DNA from: Dipetalonema caudispina | Taxonomy: Eukaryota > Nematoda > Chromadorea > Rhabditida > Onchocercidae | DNA length: 51,084 nucleotides | Assembly (NCBI GenBank): GCA_013365325.1 | Contig: JABVXV010000397.1 | Span: 1-51,084 of the forward strand | Direction of reading: 5' to 3' | Part shown: positions 38,516 to 51,084 of the stretch, in pieces | Layout of the letters: the number at the start of each line of letters is the position of its first letter | How positions within the stretch are numbered: the first letter of the stretch is position 1 | Made by a program: the position numbers and the translations under genes | The notes under the pieces: generated by a model | Told to the model about the DNA's origin: nothing | What the model saw: only the letters and a program-made list of their open reading frames with translations | Databases searched by the model: none

Positions 38516-41500
38516 TTTATCATCTCCTTATCAGGATCTTATCTTTTTCCGTCGTTGTTAAAGAACTTACCGTAATATCACTGAACTTCATTTCTTTCTT
38601 CCCATTGAGAAAAGAAAAAAAGAAGATAAAATGGAAACTTTCAAGGTGCTTTAGAGAAAACAAAAAAAAAAAAAAAAATTGTTTTCTGCTTGACTAAAAA
38701 AAATATTGCCCATAAATATGTTATGAACGCAAAAAAGATGTAGGAAAGGAGAGAGGGAGAGAGATAGAGAGAAAGGGAGAGAACGAGAAGAAGTAAACCA
38801 TATTGGTGAAATGAAATGATTAAATAAGAGATGGAAAAGAATAAAATAAAAGGAACGGAAATATTGAGGGTTAAGTTAAACGGATGAGGATGAATGGTGA
38901 AGTATGCCGAACAAAACGATCAACAATCATTTTCAAACAAATTCGGTAAAATGAACTCTTTCCGGAAAAACGAAAAATGCTATCATTTGATTGGATGTTT
39001 TAAAAGATTCTAATTTCACTACATCCAATTATGAAGAAAAAAAGAGAAAGGTTTTTCTATTCTGACAATGGATAAAAAGAACATTTATAGAAATAATTTG
39101 AGCAGAAAATTTAACTAATAGAGGAAATGGCAATACGAAAAGATAAATGATTAGACCTTTCTTTTTTATAAAATAAGCATAAAAGAGAAAAGAGAGCAGA
39201 GAGAATGATTTGTTAATAATGCAAATGAATTAAATGGAGTTTAAGAAATTGAATTCAAGAAAAAGGATTATTTGAGTTAATTGTTACTCGACTACGATAA
39301 TTTGAAAGATTTTTTCTGTACAATTTTGAAAAGCGATTTCATTAAGAATCTTCTTTGTACCAAAATTATCTTATGATTAACAAAATTTACCACTGCTCCA
39401 GAAATTACGTAACGATATGTTTATAAAATACACATTTTGACTAGAATTTAATTAATTATCACTTTCATAATTTATCGTTTTCTTAATCGAATGGTCACTA
39501 TATCAACTAAATGAGCATCAGCAGGATGGTTCATTGTATCATCACGATGTGAAGATGATACTTGTAGTTTTTATAGCGCATGGTTGAAAACTTATTTATA
39601 AAAAATTTCCTTATTACTTTATTTAATTGAGCAAAAAGGATCAAAGTGATAGAATTCGCTCAAATAAATTAAAATAAATTGAAGGTATTTCTCGTAAAAT
39701 TTTTTTAAATCTATAAAATAGTGTCGTTTAGGGAAAAATTATAAACATTTACAGTTAATGTTTGATTAATTTATTGCTGTGCAACATTAACATTTCCCTT
39801 ACTGTTTCTTGCAAATAAATATTAAATTTGGATCATAAAGTTTGCGTAATTCGAAAATAATTTACACTCATCTTTTGTTTAAACCTATTCTCTTCCTCTT
39901 GCTATATTTCCCCAGGAATAAATCAAATGACAGGGACAATTAATGTATGAGTCAACATTCCAATTGTTTAATTGTCATCGTAAAAATATCCCTATGTTCA
40001 GTGTGTTGCTTTCCAAAGAGGACAAATAACAATTCTTAGATGATCGAATCAATGAGGCACATCGAATTGTTGAATTCAACAAATCAAATATTAAACAGAC
40101 ATATGCATATATACATCAAGGAGGTGCCAAATATACATATAACCATTTCATGTCTCAGATCATTTATAGATCAATTAAACAAAATCGTTAAAAGCATTTT
40201 TGAAATCTCATCAATAGCAAAAGAAGGAAAAGAGGGATATTTCAATATTTTCAACCATCTGCATCCTTTTTGTTAACCCATTCAATTATTCCAACGAAAC
40301 AATCGCGCAATTGCGTAATTTTCTTTTCTTTCTAAGGGAAAAACTTCTAATAACTAATTTATATTATTCCCCTTAAAAATTTCATATTTTAAAATTTCTA
40401 TTAATTCTTTCTATCCATACTTTTATTATATTTTTTATTACATTCGTATACCTTTCCATTCGTTTTTACTCTCTTTCTCCAAAAAATGAAATTTGAATCA
40501 ATTCGTTTTCAGTTTGGTATGGTTCACTTCATTTATTAAATTTCCACTAAAAATTATTGCAAATTCTATTCGAATTCAATTCCTTGCAATTAGATATGGG
40601 ACTGGATTATTTTTCGATACATTTTATATAAAATTAAACTTAGGGTGATTATATGAATGGTACAGTAAGTCTAGTATTGAAGTATGTTAGCTGGAAGCAT
40701 TCAGGATGAACTGACAAACCGTATCCAGATTATTGATGGCTTAATGAGTCAGTGGTAATGAGATGTCATTTTTAAAGCAGTTTGTCCTGATGATCGATGA
40801 TGAAGACTAGGCTTACCACATGTAGTTGATATCACTATCAATGTCGTAGATGAAAATTTTAGCTCTGGGAATTCTTCTGCATTCCTTCAGTTTTAGTTTT
40901 AGAAAAAGCTATTATATTAGAAATAATTGCGAAAGCATTCCTAATTTTTCTCTTTTTTTCTAATTTTATTCAGCTTCATTTAATTTACAATAAAATTATT
41001 GAAAAAAGTGAAAAACGAAGACATTTAATTTGGTTCAATTTTATTTTCATTCTTTGTTAATAATATTTTTCATGCAAAGAATGAAAAAAAAAAAAAAACG
41101 AAAATTTTGCAACAAAATGAAGCAAAAGTTTTTCATTTTCTTGGTGGAAAAAAAGAAGTCAAAAAAAAAAAAAACAAAAAAACAATCGGCGAAATTTACT
41201 TCCACATTAACATATGCTAGGAAAAAGTGGTAGAAAGAAGAAGTAGAGATAGAGAAGGAGAATAGTACACAAACCTTAGAAAGCTCAACATTTTTGAGAA
41301 ATGAAGTATGATGATTTTGCACTCATTAATTATGAGATTTAACTTCAGTGAAATTTTTGGAAATTCATTTTTCTTCTCCTTCAAAATTCTTAAAAATATG
41401 CCATTCTCTTCTAGCTGTTGTGGTTTTGATGAACTATTAGCGGAAGAAGATAGAGATGATCAAAGATATATATCCATTCATTTCTTCCTCTCTTTCCAGG

Positions 41501-42713
41501 ACATTGTTATTTATCTGTTTCAACATATATATATATATATATTTCAATGTTGAAGTTATAGAAAAAAAGATTTTATTTTCTTTTTTCTTTTTTTTTGGAA
41601 AAGCCTTGAAACAAACATCGCTATTTATCATTTTTAACTTTGGATGGCGGCCTCTCTTTTTTTGTGCTTGGACCGTTTTGAAAAAAAAAAAAAAAAAAGG
41701 AGAAAGAGAAAGAGAGGGAGAAGGCATTTTCAATCGGTGAGACGTTTTCGATTTTTACGATTTAATTGATAGATGAAAGGGGTTTTCATCAGAATGGATA
41801 TTACGATTAGTTTCTGATACCGATGTTGTTGGCTTCATAGAATTACAGGAAGCTTTACACATTTACTAGGTTGCTTCAATCCAAGATTGTGAGAAAGAAT
41901 TTTTACCGTTTTGTTAATAAGATTGAAGTATTTATAATTGGCAATCTTGCGATTGCGATTTTCTTTATTATCAAAAAATTTTAGAAATAAGCGACAGTAG
42001 TTTATTTCATGAGCAAATAAGGGAGAAAATTTAGTATGGGATCAGATAGTACTGGAAGGAAAATAGCTATCCAATTCCATCTTTTTTTTGAACTATTAAA
42101 AAATGTAGCAATTTTCGATGGTCATCTTTACAAGTTCGAAAGCATCTGTTAAAAATTTAAATCTATATCTTATGAATCAAATGAATTCATATCAAAATTA
42201 ATTTCCTTATCCGAAAGTTCCTATTAAATTTTTGTTTTGCTGATCAGGACATAACTCTTGCCGAATCGCTTGCAGCAATCTTCTAAAATACTTCCAAACT
42301 TCAAAAGTATAGTTTAAAATTTTATTTAAAAGGTCAAAAATTAAACATTACCTCACAGTCTATCACCATACTCCAATTTCTTTGCAGCATTAATCAGTTC
42401 TTTTCCGGATAGGCATATATTGAAGTTATTATTTCATTTCATTTCATTCCACTTATCGTTCATTTGCTGGAAAACAGAATGTGAAATTTACGAAGAAGCA
42501 TAAAAGTTTCTAAGATTGAAAAATCAGCTTGAAAAGAAAATGGTCTAAAAAATAATTTCATAAATTTCTGTTCGTTTTATGAGTCCGAAAAGCTTTTTAC
42601 GATCGTTCGATTTTTCTTGCAAAGAAAAAAAGCGATACGGTGGATAAGCCATCAGCTTTTTTTTAATTAGCATCCATTAAATGTTCCTATTTTCTTCTTA
42701 TAAAAAATATAAT

Positions 42714-42715
42714 AA

Positions 42716-42747
<32 letters not shown>

Positions 42748-42780
42748 ATGTATGTGTATGTGTGTGTGTGTGTGTATGTT
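42714..42780. repeat. (TA)n-(TG)n microsatellite
   Basis: About eight TA units are followed by mixed TG and TATG units for 45 bases. Confidence 0.9.
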
Positions 42781-44960
42781 TATCCTTGTGTATATTGCAT
42801 ATGGGTGTGTATCATCCGTTTATTTTTTGTTTATTTGTATGAGAAGAATTTTTTAACGACATTGTCCTAATGGAGGAAGCAAACGCAAAAAAAAAGGGAA
42901 GAAAAAAAGCTCACTTTCTGTCAGAAATTTTTTAAAAAGTTGTACAAAATTTTCGATGAAAAAAAACTGGTCGGACTGCACTTATTGCACGTAATAATTC
43001 AGAGAGTTTTTTTAAAAAAAATTTTTTTTTTCTAAATTGAAAAAATTCAATTTGAAAAATGACCATTTTTCAGTTAGGCAGAAATGAATCGAAAAAAAAA
43101 AAAAAAAAACTGGGCCCTCCGAAAAAACACCGTTAGGTAAATAGGTCAATTAATTTTGTCATAATCCGCAAAATATTTAGTTATTTGGAAAATTTGATTG
43201 ATTAGATCAGATTCTTTTTGCTGGGAAAAATACCCTTTACCTGGAACATTTTTTGTAAAAATTGCCAGCATAAATTGAAACTTACATCAAAATATTTCGT
43301 TACGAGTTGAAAATTTCAAGATCGTTATCATCATCAAAGTTATCAACTAATATCGCATTTTGTGCCGTAATGAAAAAAGGACAGAAGAAGAGGTTAGGGA
43401 TGGATTTCACTTCACAATACCAAATCTATCATCATTCAAAGCTTTTTATCATTTGCAACAAGATGACTCATCGAAAGTATTGTCAAACTGCCGCATCATT
43501 TAAAACAAAAAGAAAAAAAATTAAAAAAGAAGAAAAATGTAAAATTAATATGGAATTGATTGTATTGGAAGGACTGATTGTCGTTTTTTTTTTTTTTTTT
43601 TTTAATTATTTAGCTTTACTACGGTGAAGTTAACAGTTCCATATGAAAAGTTTAATTTAATAGCAAACTTTTAGTTTCCAGTTTGATTATTTTATAAGTT
43701 ACACAGTTAAATTCCAAGCTGTTTTATAGCTCTGAAACTAAATTTCTGTGAAAACTAGAAATTTAAATTAGGATAAAGTATTCTGTTAAAGGTACTACAT
43801 GAAATCTGTTGTAGAAAAGTACGTGCTATACTAAGGATTTCAGTGTGAAATTAACAGTTAACTTCCGAGTAACTTTTTAACGGTTAATATATGAATAGAA
43901 TGAGAAAATATTCAGTTAATTTGAGTTTTAATTTGAACTATTTTGCGATAATTGATTTAATTTTGGTTTGATTTAACATTGAAATTTAAGCGTAATTCAT
44001 TTCTTCCTTTCCTTCTCATTACATTTATTGTTATCATACGAAATTATGTGCAAAGGACAATCATCTTTATATTCATTATAAACCGCGGGAAACCGGGGGG
44101 AAATGAGGAAAAGTGGTAATATCGGATTATTGTTGCCATTTCATTTCCTTTTTTTTCCCTGTACTTTTATTTTATGAGAAAATTTATTGCTTTTTACAGT
44201 GTATGTTTGGGGTGGGATGGTTTGTTGTGATATGAGCTATCACCGTAATTCTTTTGGTAAATCTTTGGTAACTTTTGTTAGCAATAATTTCAAAATTATG
44301 TCCAATGAAGTATTAGCTTGAAAATGCAAAAAGGACAATTGATATCATCAAGAAAGAATGAAGGAGAATTTTGAAATAATTCTCAATTTATTGTTACTGT
44401 AATACGAATTTCAAATTTTTCATTCTTTACTTGAAGCATAATGATTTTGAGTTGAGCGGTATGTTGAAGAGATTTTGATTCTATAAAAAAATATGTAAAT
44501 CTGGAAGTAATGTTCGGAAATTTTGACATTATATCAAATTGCATTAATGCATTACAATTATTATCATTAAAATTATGAAGATTGTTTGAGCCGGAAAGCA
44601 ATGTTGTAAAAAAAGTGCGAAGGGATTACTCTTCCGGAGAAAAACAATTTGACAAATAATGACTGGAATTAAGGAAAATACCGTATATGCGTAATAAAAC
44701 AATTGTACTATTTGTAAAATGTCTTTGAATCAACAATCTAATATATTAATTAATGATCAAGACTTCTATGAAGGAATAAGGTATTCTTCCTGTTGTACAT
44801 ACTTGGTCTAAACTTTTTTTTCCTTTGATAAATTTCACTATCCTATCAGTAAGTCGAATTCAGCCCAAATTTTTTTCTTTTAAATACTACATAAATGCTT
44901 TAGAGTATTCTCCGTGATCAAAAAAAAGTAATAAACTCATGATAAAAGTACTGGTCTGTC

Positions 44961-44988
44961 TATATATATATATATATATATGTGTGTA

Positions 44989-45042
<54 letters not shown>
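44961..45042. repeat. (TA)n-(TG)n microsatellite
   Basis: TA units at 44961-44980 pass into TG units to 45042. A second TG array follows at 45197-45243. The Cys/Val open frame across both is a repeat artefact. Confidence 0.95.
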
Positions 45043-45046
<4 letters not shown>

Positions 45047-45943
45047 TTTCAAAATAGTTCAACGGATGAAGATGGGTGGTGTTTATCGGTACCAGGCAAC
45101 TCTTTCAGTCATCATTAATGCAGGACATGTAATTTTCGACAGTTTTTCTTCAGTGGTACCACGATTAATAAATTTATTGTTATGTATATATCTGCGTGTG
45201 TGTGTGTGTGTGTATGTGTGTGTGTGTGTGTGTGTATGTGTGTTTACCCATTTTTCTATTCTTTTCATAATAAATTATCTGTTTCATGTATACGTGAAAA
45301 TACGACAGTATCATCGAAATGATTTTTCAAAAATTTTGTTTTCTCATCAAAAATTCATTCTCTTCGAATACAAAAATGTACATAAGAATGATACATACAT
45401 ATTACACATACGTGTGTATGCATACATAAACGTGTACGTGTAGGTATTTTACAAATAACCAGTTTGAGTTTAGTTTTGCAATGATTGATGTTAAAATACC
45501 TTTTTTTTTTTTTTTTTATTCTGCAAGTAAAAAGTAAGAAACGAAAAAAAAAAAAAGAAAAAATCTTTCAAATTTCATTTCGCTTATTATTTATCATCAA
45601 TTTCAATTCATAGAATAATGTTACGAGGAAGAAATTAATTATCTAACAAAAAAAGATAATTAGAGATTATTATAATATTCTATTAAAATACCATGAATTG
45701 TATTTATTGCCGTATTTTATAATTTCACATGTAATTTTCTGGACAATGATTCTTTTTTTTTTATGCCCAACTAATATTTACACTGGAAAAATTCGAATTA
45801 AAAAAAGGATTAAGAATTAAGTTAAGTGATAATGTAAAAAGAGACGGAAGAAAGAAAGAAAAGAAAACAGGAGAGAAAGAGAAAGAGAAAAGATGAAAAA
45901 AAAAAAGCAACAAAATAATTATTGTAAAGGAAGATTTGTCCAC

Positions 45944-46052
45944 ATCCAATCTATCGGCTATTATTGGCCAGTTTTCATGGTCACTGCGATCCTGAGCTTC
46001 TGATAGGATTGAAAGATAATCAATGCGGCAACTTATGTCATCAATTATTTCC
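45944..46052 (-). CDS. Candidate upstream exon of exportin-4
   Basis: On the minus strand TTTTAG (acceptor at 46053-46054) is followed by an open frame of 36 codons that starts EIIDDISCRIDYLSILSEAQ and ends DHENWPIIADRLD before a GTGGAC donor, weak but possible. The pattern acidic-I-x-x-x-I-x-[WYL]-L, then W/P-x-I-x-x-[DE], resembles the middle of exportin-4 (EDIHWLILVTGYLLADD...PPEI), about 130 residues before the first resolved exon. Exons for that gap were not found, so assignment is tentative. If right, the exportin-4 gene is over 11 kb long and its 5' part overlaps the zinc-finger gene on the other strand. Confidence 0.35.
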
Positions 46053-46362
46053 CTAAAATTTAATCACTTCTTAGCTATATTTACCCACAAATAATAGGAA
46101 AAGCATCTACATAGTTCAGAAAAAGTTGTTAAAGGTCATAATATTATTCTGATCTATTTTATACATCTACTGGTCATTTCATTTTTTGTTTTTCGCTGTG
46201 TTACTCAAAAATTGCTAGGTCAAGTAAACAAGTATAGAAACAAATGAAAATTAATTAGATGTGATAATCGTATAATTGAACAAAGAATTTGATATATAAA
46301 ACCATAGGTTGTCATTTTTCACGCAATTTTTTTAATTATATGTTAACTAATTATATCTTTAG

Positions 46363-49300
46363 GACATTGTGATCAGGCATTGGATTGCCATTTATGTGGT
46401 GTTTGCTCTGCAAAATTTTACAATGTTGAACGGTTCATTGAACATAAGAAAAATTGTTCAATTTCACAAAAACAGGTTTGATATTAAATAGCTTTTGATT
46501 ATAGAAATTTTAAGTTTTTGATTCCTCATCAATCAATTTTCATCAATTTCCATCACTTCGATTCGTTTCTGGTCTTACATTTCAATAATTTTGACTTCCG
46601 TTAGCTTTTTTCTTCCTACAGTACTTCAATTTTTTTCGAGAATATTTGCAATTATTTCCGTTTCAATATATTGAAATTTTTATTTTAGAACTCAATCTTA
46701 TTTGTTGGAGCTTAATTTCCCGGTAAATAGTTGCACAATTTATGATGGAATATTATTCATTTTTGGGTGCGAATTAAATTATTACTTGAATTTCTTCTGA
46801 CTATCGTAGCAAAATTGCAGAGTTCGATAATAACACCAAATCCAGATGCGGAATCGGTGCCGATTGATTTGTCGAAGAAGCATGCTTCAGATGATCTCGA
46901 TAGAAAAAGTATTCTAGAAGATAAATCAAATTTATTGTTTGATCCTTTACAAACAATACAATCTCATCAACAGGTACTTTACTATTTTTCAGTTTTTAAA
47001 TGTTGAAATGATTTCGGAATTATCGTAAGTGTTCAATCAGAAGATGATGTGAAATTATTAAATTAAATAGCTAACACCATGAACTACCATTAAAAAATTC
47101 ATATTAAAAAAATGCGTCGTAATGATTGTCCAATTTGACCTCTTTTTTGAGCCTTAACAAAGCTTTCGGAATGTATAACCCATGAGCATATTTTACAAAA
47201 TTATCATTTGTGGACGAAATTTACAAATGTCCCATACAAGTGTCAATCGCTTCATTATCCTTTGTTTTAGTTGCAATTCCGAGTTAAACTATCTATCCTT
47301 TGTTTACCACCCACTGTGTACCGTTCCGTTTCCGTCCCTTACAATGCCGAGAAAAGCGGTTGCGGCATTTCCTTTTTACATTTTTCGCAATTATTACCAA
47401 TATATGATTCTCATATTGAAGTGCTCCTTTCTTTTTTTTTTTTTTTTTTTTTTTCTTATTTGAATGAATGTAAAAAAGGCAGCTGTTAGTTCTTTAGGAA
47501 GATGAAAAAAGAGATGTACGCACTTTTTCTTTTTTAATACAAAGGGACTGAATAGATGATATAATTGCTTCAAACATTTATTTTTACAAATGATTTGAAT
47601 ATACCATAAATACTTCATAAGCAATGTTATTTGTTATAGCAAAATAATAACAACAATTTGTAGTAGTAACATTTATAATTGTTAGATATTAGTATTATGC
47701 CTAAAGCAAAAAAAAAAAGCGATGTTCATTTTGTTATTGAAAAAATTAATCAGTTAGTTTACAATTGATAACTAAAATATAGGCTACTTCAATAAACTGT
47801 TAATAACAATTGTTTGACAATGTAGGCTTAATTTTAAAATAGAATTACTGATTAGGACTACGAAATTTTTGAGTTAAAAAATACTACTAACTTGAAGAAA
47901 ATTTTTAAACTGCTTTAATTTTAAACTTTCAAACTTTAAAATTAGGAATTTTTAAAATTGCAGAAATTTTTCCACACAAATTTACAAAATTTGCAGCAAT
48001 TGCTGGAGCTTTATGCGCAATTGGCAGCAAGTCATAATAGGCATACAGATTCGGAACAAAGTAGTGATGATGGCGGTAATACTTCCTCGTACGTCCTATC
48101 ACCGCCATCCAGTAATGGTATCGCAGAAAAAATTCATCCTTGCGTTGCTGATCGATGTCCACAGGTTAGTTACTATTATAATTTTAGTAAATATTATCAA
48201 GGTATCTTTTAATTAACTTAAATACTAACATTCACTCCTCTCTTTGATGATTTGTCAGCAAATTTTCTTTTAACTTAACCAATCATTATTTTCTAAAGGA
48301 GAGTTTTTTTTTTTTTTTTTTATTTTGATAATACCAAGTTCGAATTAACATTCATTATTATGATAATAAAATTTGTTCTTCCCTTCTTAATAATAATTGT
48401 ATTGGAATTTTTACATAAGAAGATAAATGTAAACTATCAGTTTGATAATTGATCTCGTTATGATATTAGTTTTAATATTATTAAAAATTAATAGCATATG
48501 CATTGTTCTTTTTCTTCGTTTAGAAATCGCTAGAAAAATAATTAGTAATCACCAAACTATAGTTGTATACATTTCCAATGCTGGCAAGAACTTTGGAATA
48601 TACAGTAATAGAAAGAATATATAATTTTTCACTCGAATTGGATAATCTTATTCGGATTATCGGTAATGGATTAGGAATGAAAAGAGTTTTAAAGTGATAT
48701 CCACACATAATGGCTACATCGTTCTAATCAGAACCGCTAATTCATGATCGTAACATTAAAATTAATTAATATTAACTTTTGTTTGTACACAAATCAAATT
48801 GCGATATATTGCTGCTATCAAAATTATGATAGTTTTCCTATTGGATGAACGAATACTTGGGGGAGTTTCAAGTTTACATCAGAAAAATGAATATATTTGG
48901 AAAGGAAACTTCACAGATACATAATTGAATGCATTCTTTATTTGAATATTGCAACTTAAGTTAAATTAAAAATTATAATACTTTCCAGCTGAATAGTTCT
49001 TTCCATTCAGCAAATTTTTTGCCGTTAATATAAAGCATTCGCATTTGTCATAATTTTAAAAGTTTAACCCAATTCTTTGTTTTGTTAAATAAATTGCGGT
49101 AGAGTTCGAAATTCATGCATCACTAATAATAATCATATTTGAAAATTTTTGACAAAGTATATAAATCTTTTTCTTCTAAATATTCAAACTCTTTGCTATT
49201 TGACAATTGTACATATGCTTCGAAAAGGTAATGCTTATTGGGATACAAAAAAATAAATATAGGAAATGGAAATCATTTCATATCATTTCATCTGCTAAGT

Positions 49301-50569
49301 ATTGTAAAATCTTTACTGTATGAAGTGTATTGGGAAGTGAAACGATTTTTTTTTTTGTTATTTTTTTCTTTGTTATTGAAACTTGAAGCATTGAAAATTA
49401 AATGGAAATAAAGAAGAGGAAGGAGTAGATGAAGAATTTTAATCATTACTCAAATATAAAAATAAATTGATCTTTGTGGGAGAAGCAGTTTTTCTTCGTA
49501 ATAACAGTATTTAATAATATTTGTTTCATTCAGTTAATCAGTGGTTTGAATCTTCCATCATTTCATAATTTGATATGTTTGTGTACTTCTTTTTTTGTAT
49601 TTTAAATTAATAGCAATTGCATTTCTATTCCTTATTGATTTTTAAATTTTTTGTCGAAATGCATTACTTTACTTTCAGAACATTTTGGCTAAAGTTGTTC
49701 TGAGAGAGATTTGAATGAGAAGTATATTTCAAAAGTCTAACAAAAAAAAGGCAATTGAAAGAAGCAAAACAAATTTACATACAATAAAAAATGACAATGT
49801 TCATACATATAGCAAATTTGTAAAATGGCATTTAAAGATTAAAGTGAGGTTTTCATGTGAGCAAAAAAATTGCGAATTTCCATCTGCAAAATTTCTGTTT
49901 TCCTTTCCTTTTTATTTTTTAGAAAATGTTAATACACAATAAATTATAATATAATAATAAGAGCTTGAGAGGTGGTGAATATATGCACATATAATGATAT
50001 GTTTATTAGGTAACTTCGAGTAGGAGTGCTAATTTCAATAATTATGACGATTTACGATGCCGATAATTATCAACATCGACAACATTGTTTCATTACTATG
50101 TGTCGATAGAAACTACTAATTTCTTAGTTACTGAATGAGTGAGTGGTGATTATGATAATATATTTATTGGTATTTGAATATAAGTTTTAGAATAACATCC
50201 AAGTTTTAATATTAGTTTGAAGCATTAATTCTTCCGATCTAAGTAGTAATTTTTCTTTTCTTAATACACTTTTGGATCATTCAAATAATAAGAAGATGGG
50301 TAAAAACTGCAGAATTCTACGAATTTTATTTCAAAATCTTTGAAATATCTCGTTTTGTGGTAAAGAATTTCTGTATATTTTTATAATTTCGATCATTATC
50401 TTTATTTCTATTAGTTAGGATGTTATCTTTAATCAAAACCTATAAATGTATACATTTTTAGCATTTCTCATCCCGCGGTGCTTTGCTGTGGCATATTCTT
50501 CGGCGACATCCCGGTGAAAAGCTTTTACAGTGCAAACAATGCGAGGAACGTTTTGCTGATCCTGAACAG
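46363..50569 (+). CDS. C2H2 zinc-finger transcription factor with C2HC finger and PIDLS motif (BCL11/Spalt-like; both ends missing)
   Basis: Inferred exons: 46363-46475, 46821-46973, 47964-48164 and 50462-50569, all GT...AG, with phases joining to 191 codons. Exon A codes a zinc finger CGVCSAKFYNVERFIEHKKN-C (C-x2-C-x12-H-x3-C). This N-terminal C2HC type with FIEHKK is known from BCL11 and Spalt proteins, where it helps dimerisation or corepressor binding. Exon B carries VPIDLSKK, a match to the P-x-DLS motif bound by the corepressor CtBP. Exon C has a Leu/Gln helix (LQNLQQLLELYAQLAASH) and a Ser-rich stretch. A classical finger is split between exons C and D: CVADRC then PQHFSSRGALLW-H-ILRR-H (C-x4-C-x12-H-x4-H), with an HPGEKLLQC linker and the start of another finger, CKQCEERFADPEQ, which must finish beyond the window. 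A nuclear repressor-type factor is inferred. The start exon was not found. Confidence 0.75.
46974..47963 (+). other. Zinc-finger gene intron between exons B and C
   Basis: A 990-base intron. It includes a more complex patch at 47200-47400 with open frames on both strands (for example 47182-47463), but none shows a domain or splice-compatible continuation. A 26-base T run is at 47429-47454. Confidence 0.6.
48165..50461 (+). other. Zinc-finger gene intron between exons C and D (2.3 kb)
   Basis: AT-rich, with no exon-like segment that would fit between the two halves of the split finger. The phase 0 junction CPQ/HFSS restores a finger of standard spacing, which supports direct joining. Confidence 0.65.
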
Positions 50570-50683
50570 GTAATTATTATTAGGTTCATTACCTGACGTC
50601 ACTATCGTTTTTACTCTAATCTCTCATTTTTATCAGCTTTATCTTATCCAATATGAAAGTATTTTCCACACCGAAATTCGAAA

Positions 50684-50768
50684 TTTGTGTGTGTATGTGT
50701 ATGTGTGTAGGTGTATGTGCGTGCATGTGTGTATGTGTATGTATGTATCGGTCTCTGTGTGTATGTGT
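50684..50768. repeat. (TG/TATG)n microsatellite
   Basis: Imperfect GTGT and GTAT units run about 85 bases just after exon D of the zinc-finger gene. Confidence 0.85.
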
Positions 50769-50848
50769 CGTTCATTTCTAGCAAAAGGTCGTTGCTACAA
50801 TCTTATTCATTGTTATTACGTTTATAATTATAGCCATCATCGCTGCTA

Positions 50849-51084
<236 letters not shown>

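Larger units (their letters stand above)
38600..45940. other. Repeat-rich stretch without a convincing gene; exportin-4 intron if upstream exon is right
   Basis: Contains A runs, AG-rich simple sequence (38738-38793), a GT/TATG microsatellite (42714-42780), TA/TG arrays (44960-45040, 45199-45245) and a hairpin-rich poly(A/T) block (42990-43105). Two weak exon-like pieces are reported as findings (40684-40754 plus; 42357-42468 minus). No other coding sequence is supported. Confidence 0.5.

Noticed and set aside
39483..39567. Minus-strand frame VSSSHRDDTMNHPADAHLVD as an exportin-4 exon
   Set aside because: The acceptor is poor, no donor fits before the stop, and similarity to exportin-4 is not convincing.
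41030..41740. Overlapping open frames on both strands rich in Lys or Phe
   Set aside because: All are produced by A or T runs and AG-rich simple sequence.
42240..42310. Minus-strand frame RLLQAIRQELCPDQQNKNL after a TTTTAG acceptor
   Set aside because: A stop comes before any usable donor, so it cannot be an internal exon as read.
44994..45443. 149-codon plus-strand open frame rich in Cys and Val
   Set aside because: Two TG arrays create it; the part between the arrays has no domain features.

Overview
The window looks like nuclear DNA of a parasitic nematode, most likely of the filarial/spirurid kind. The reasons are its extreme AT content, many short introns with TTTTCAG-like 3' splice sites, a likely trans-splice acceptor next to a start codon, and the gene content. 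This assignment is an inference; no species-specific marker was recognised. There are no bacterial features.

Layout. (1) 1-1914, plus strand: the last five exons of a serpin gene that starts before the window. It has a non-canonical hinge and an unusual charged C-terminal tail. (2) 1915-9943: about 8 kb without a convincing gene. It holds two families of decayed tandem repeats (3161-3318 and 3391-3490), perfect or near-perfect palindromes, a six-copy 34-bp minisatellite (6116-6318), microsatellites and many long T or A runs. (3) 9944-21329, plus strand: a 15-exon gene for a divergent SLC6-type (sodium/neurotransmitter symporter fold) membrane protein. The inferred exons join into one frame of 781 codons. 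(4) 24733-33274, plus strand: an eight-exon gene for a myeloid leukemia factor (MLF) protein of 301 residues, with a 6.3-kb first intron. (5) 34523-38174, minus strand: nine exons for the C-terminal 443 residues or so of exportin-4, convergent with MLF. Its N-terminal part is not clearly visible; one candidate exon lies at 45944-46052. (6) 46363-50569, plus strand: four exons of a C2H2 zinc-finger transcription factor with an N-terminal C2HC finger and a PIDLS corepressor-type motif. It continues past the end of the window, which closes in a long (ATT)n array.

The genes do not look like an operon. They are a serpin, a transporter-like protein, an MLF adaptor, a nuclear export receptor and a transcription factor, separated by kilobases or convergent. 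No integrated mobile system, CRISPR array or secondary-metabolite cluster is visible. The most unusual points are the SLC6-like protein with an eroded first transmembrane motif, one SLC6 intron whose 3' end lacks AG, an in-frame decayed duplication of an SLC6 exon end, and the serpin's altered hinge and tail. All exon models were built by hand from splice signals and phase, without alignments.
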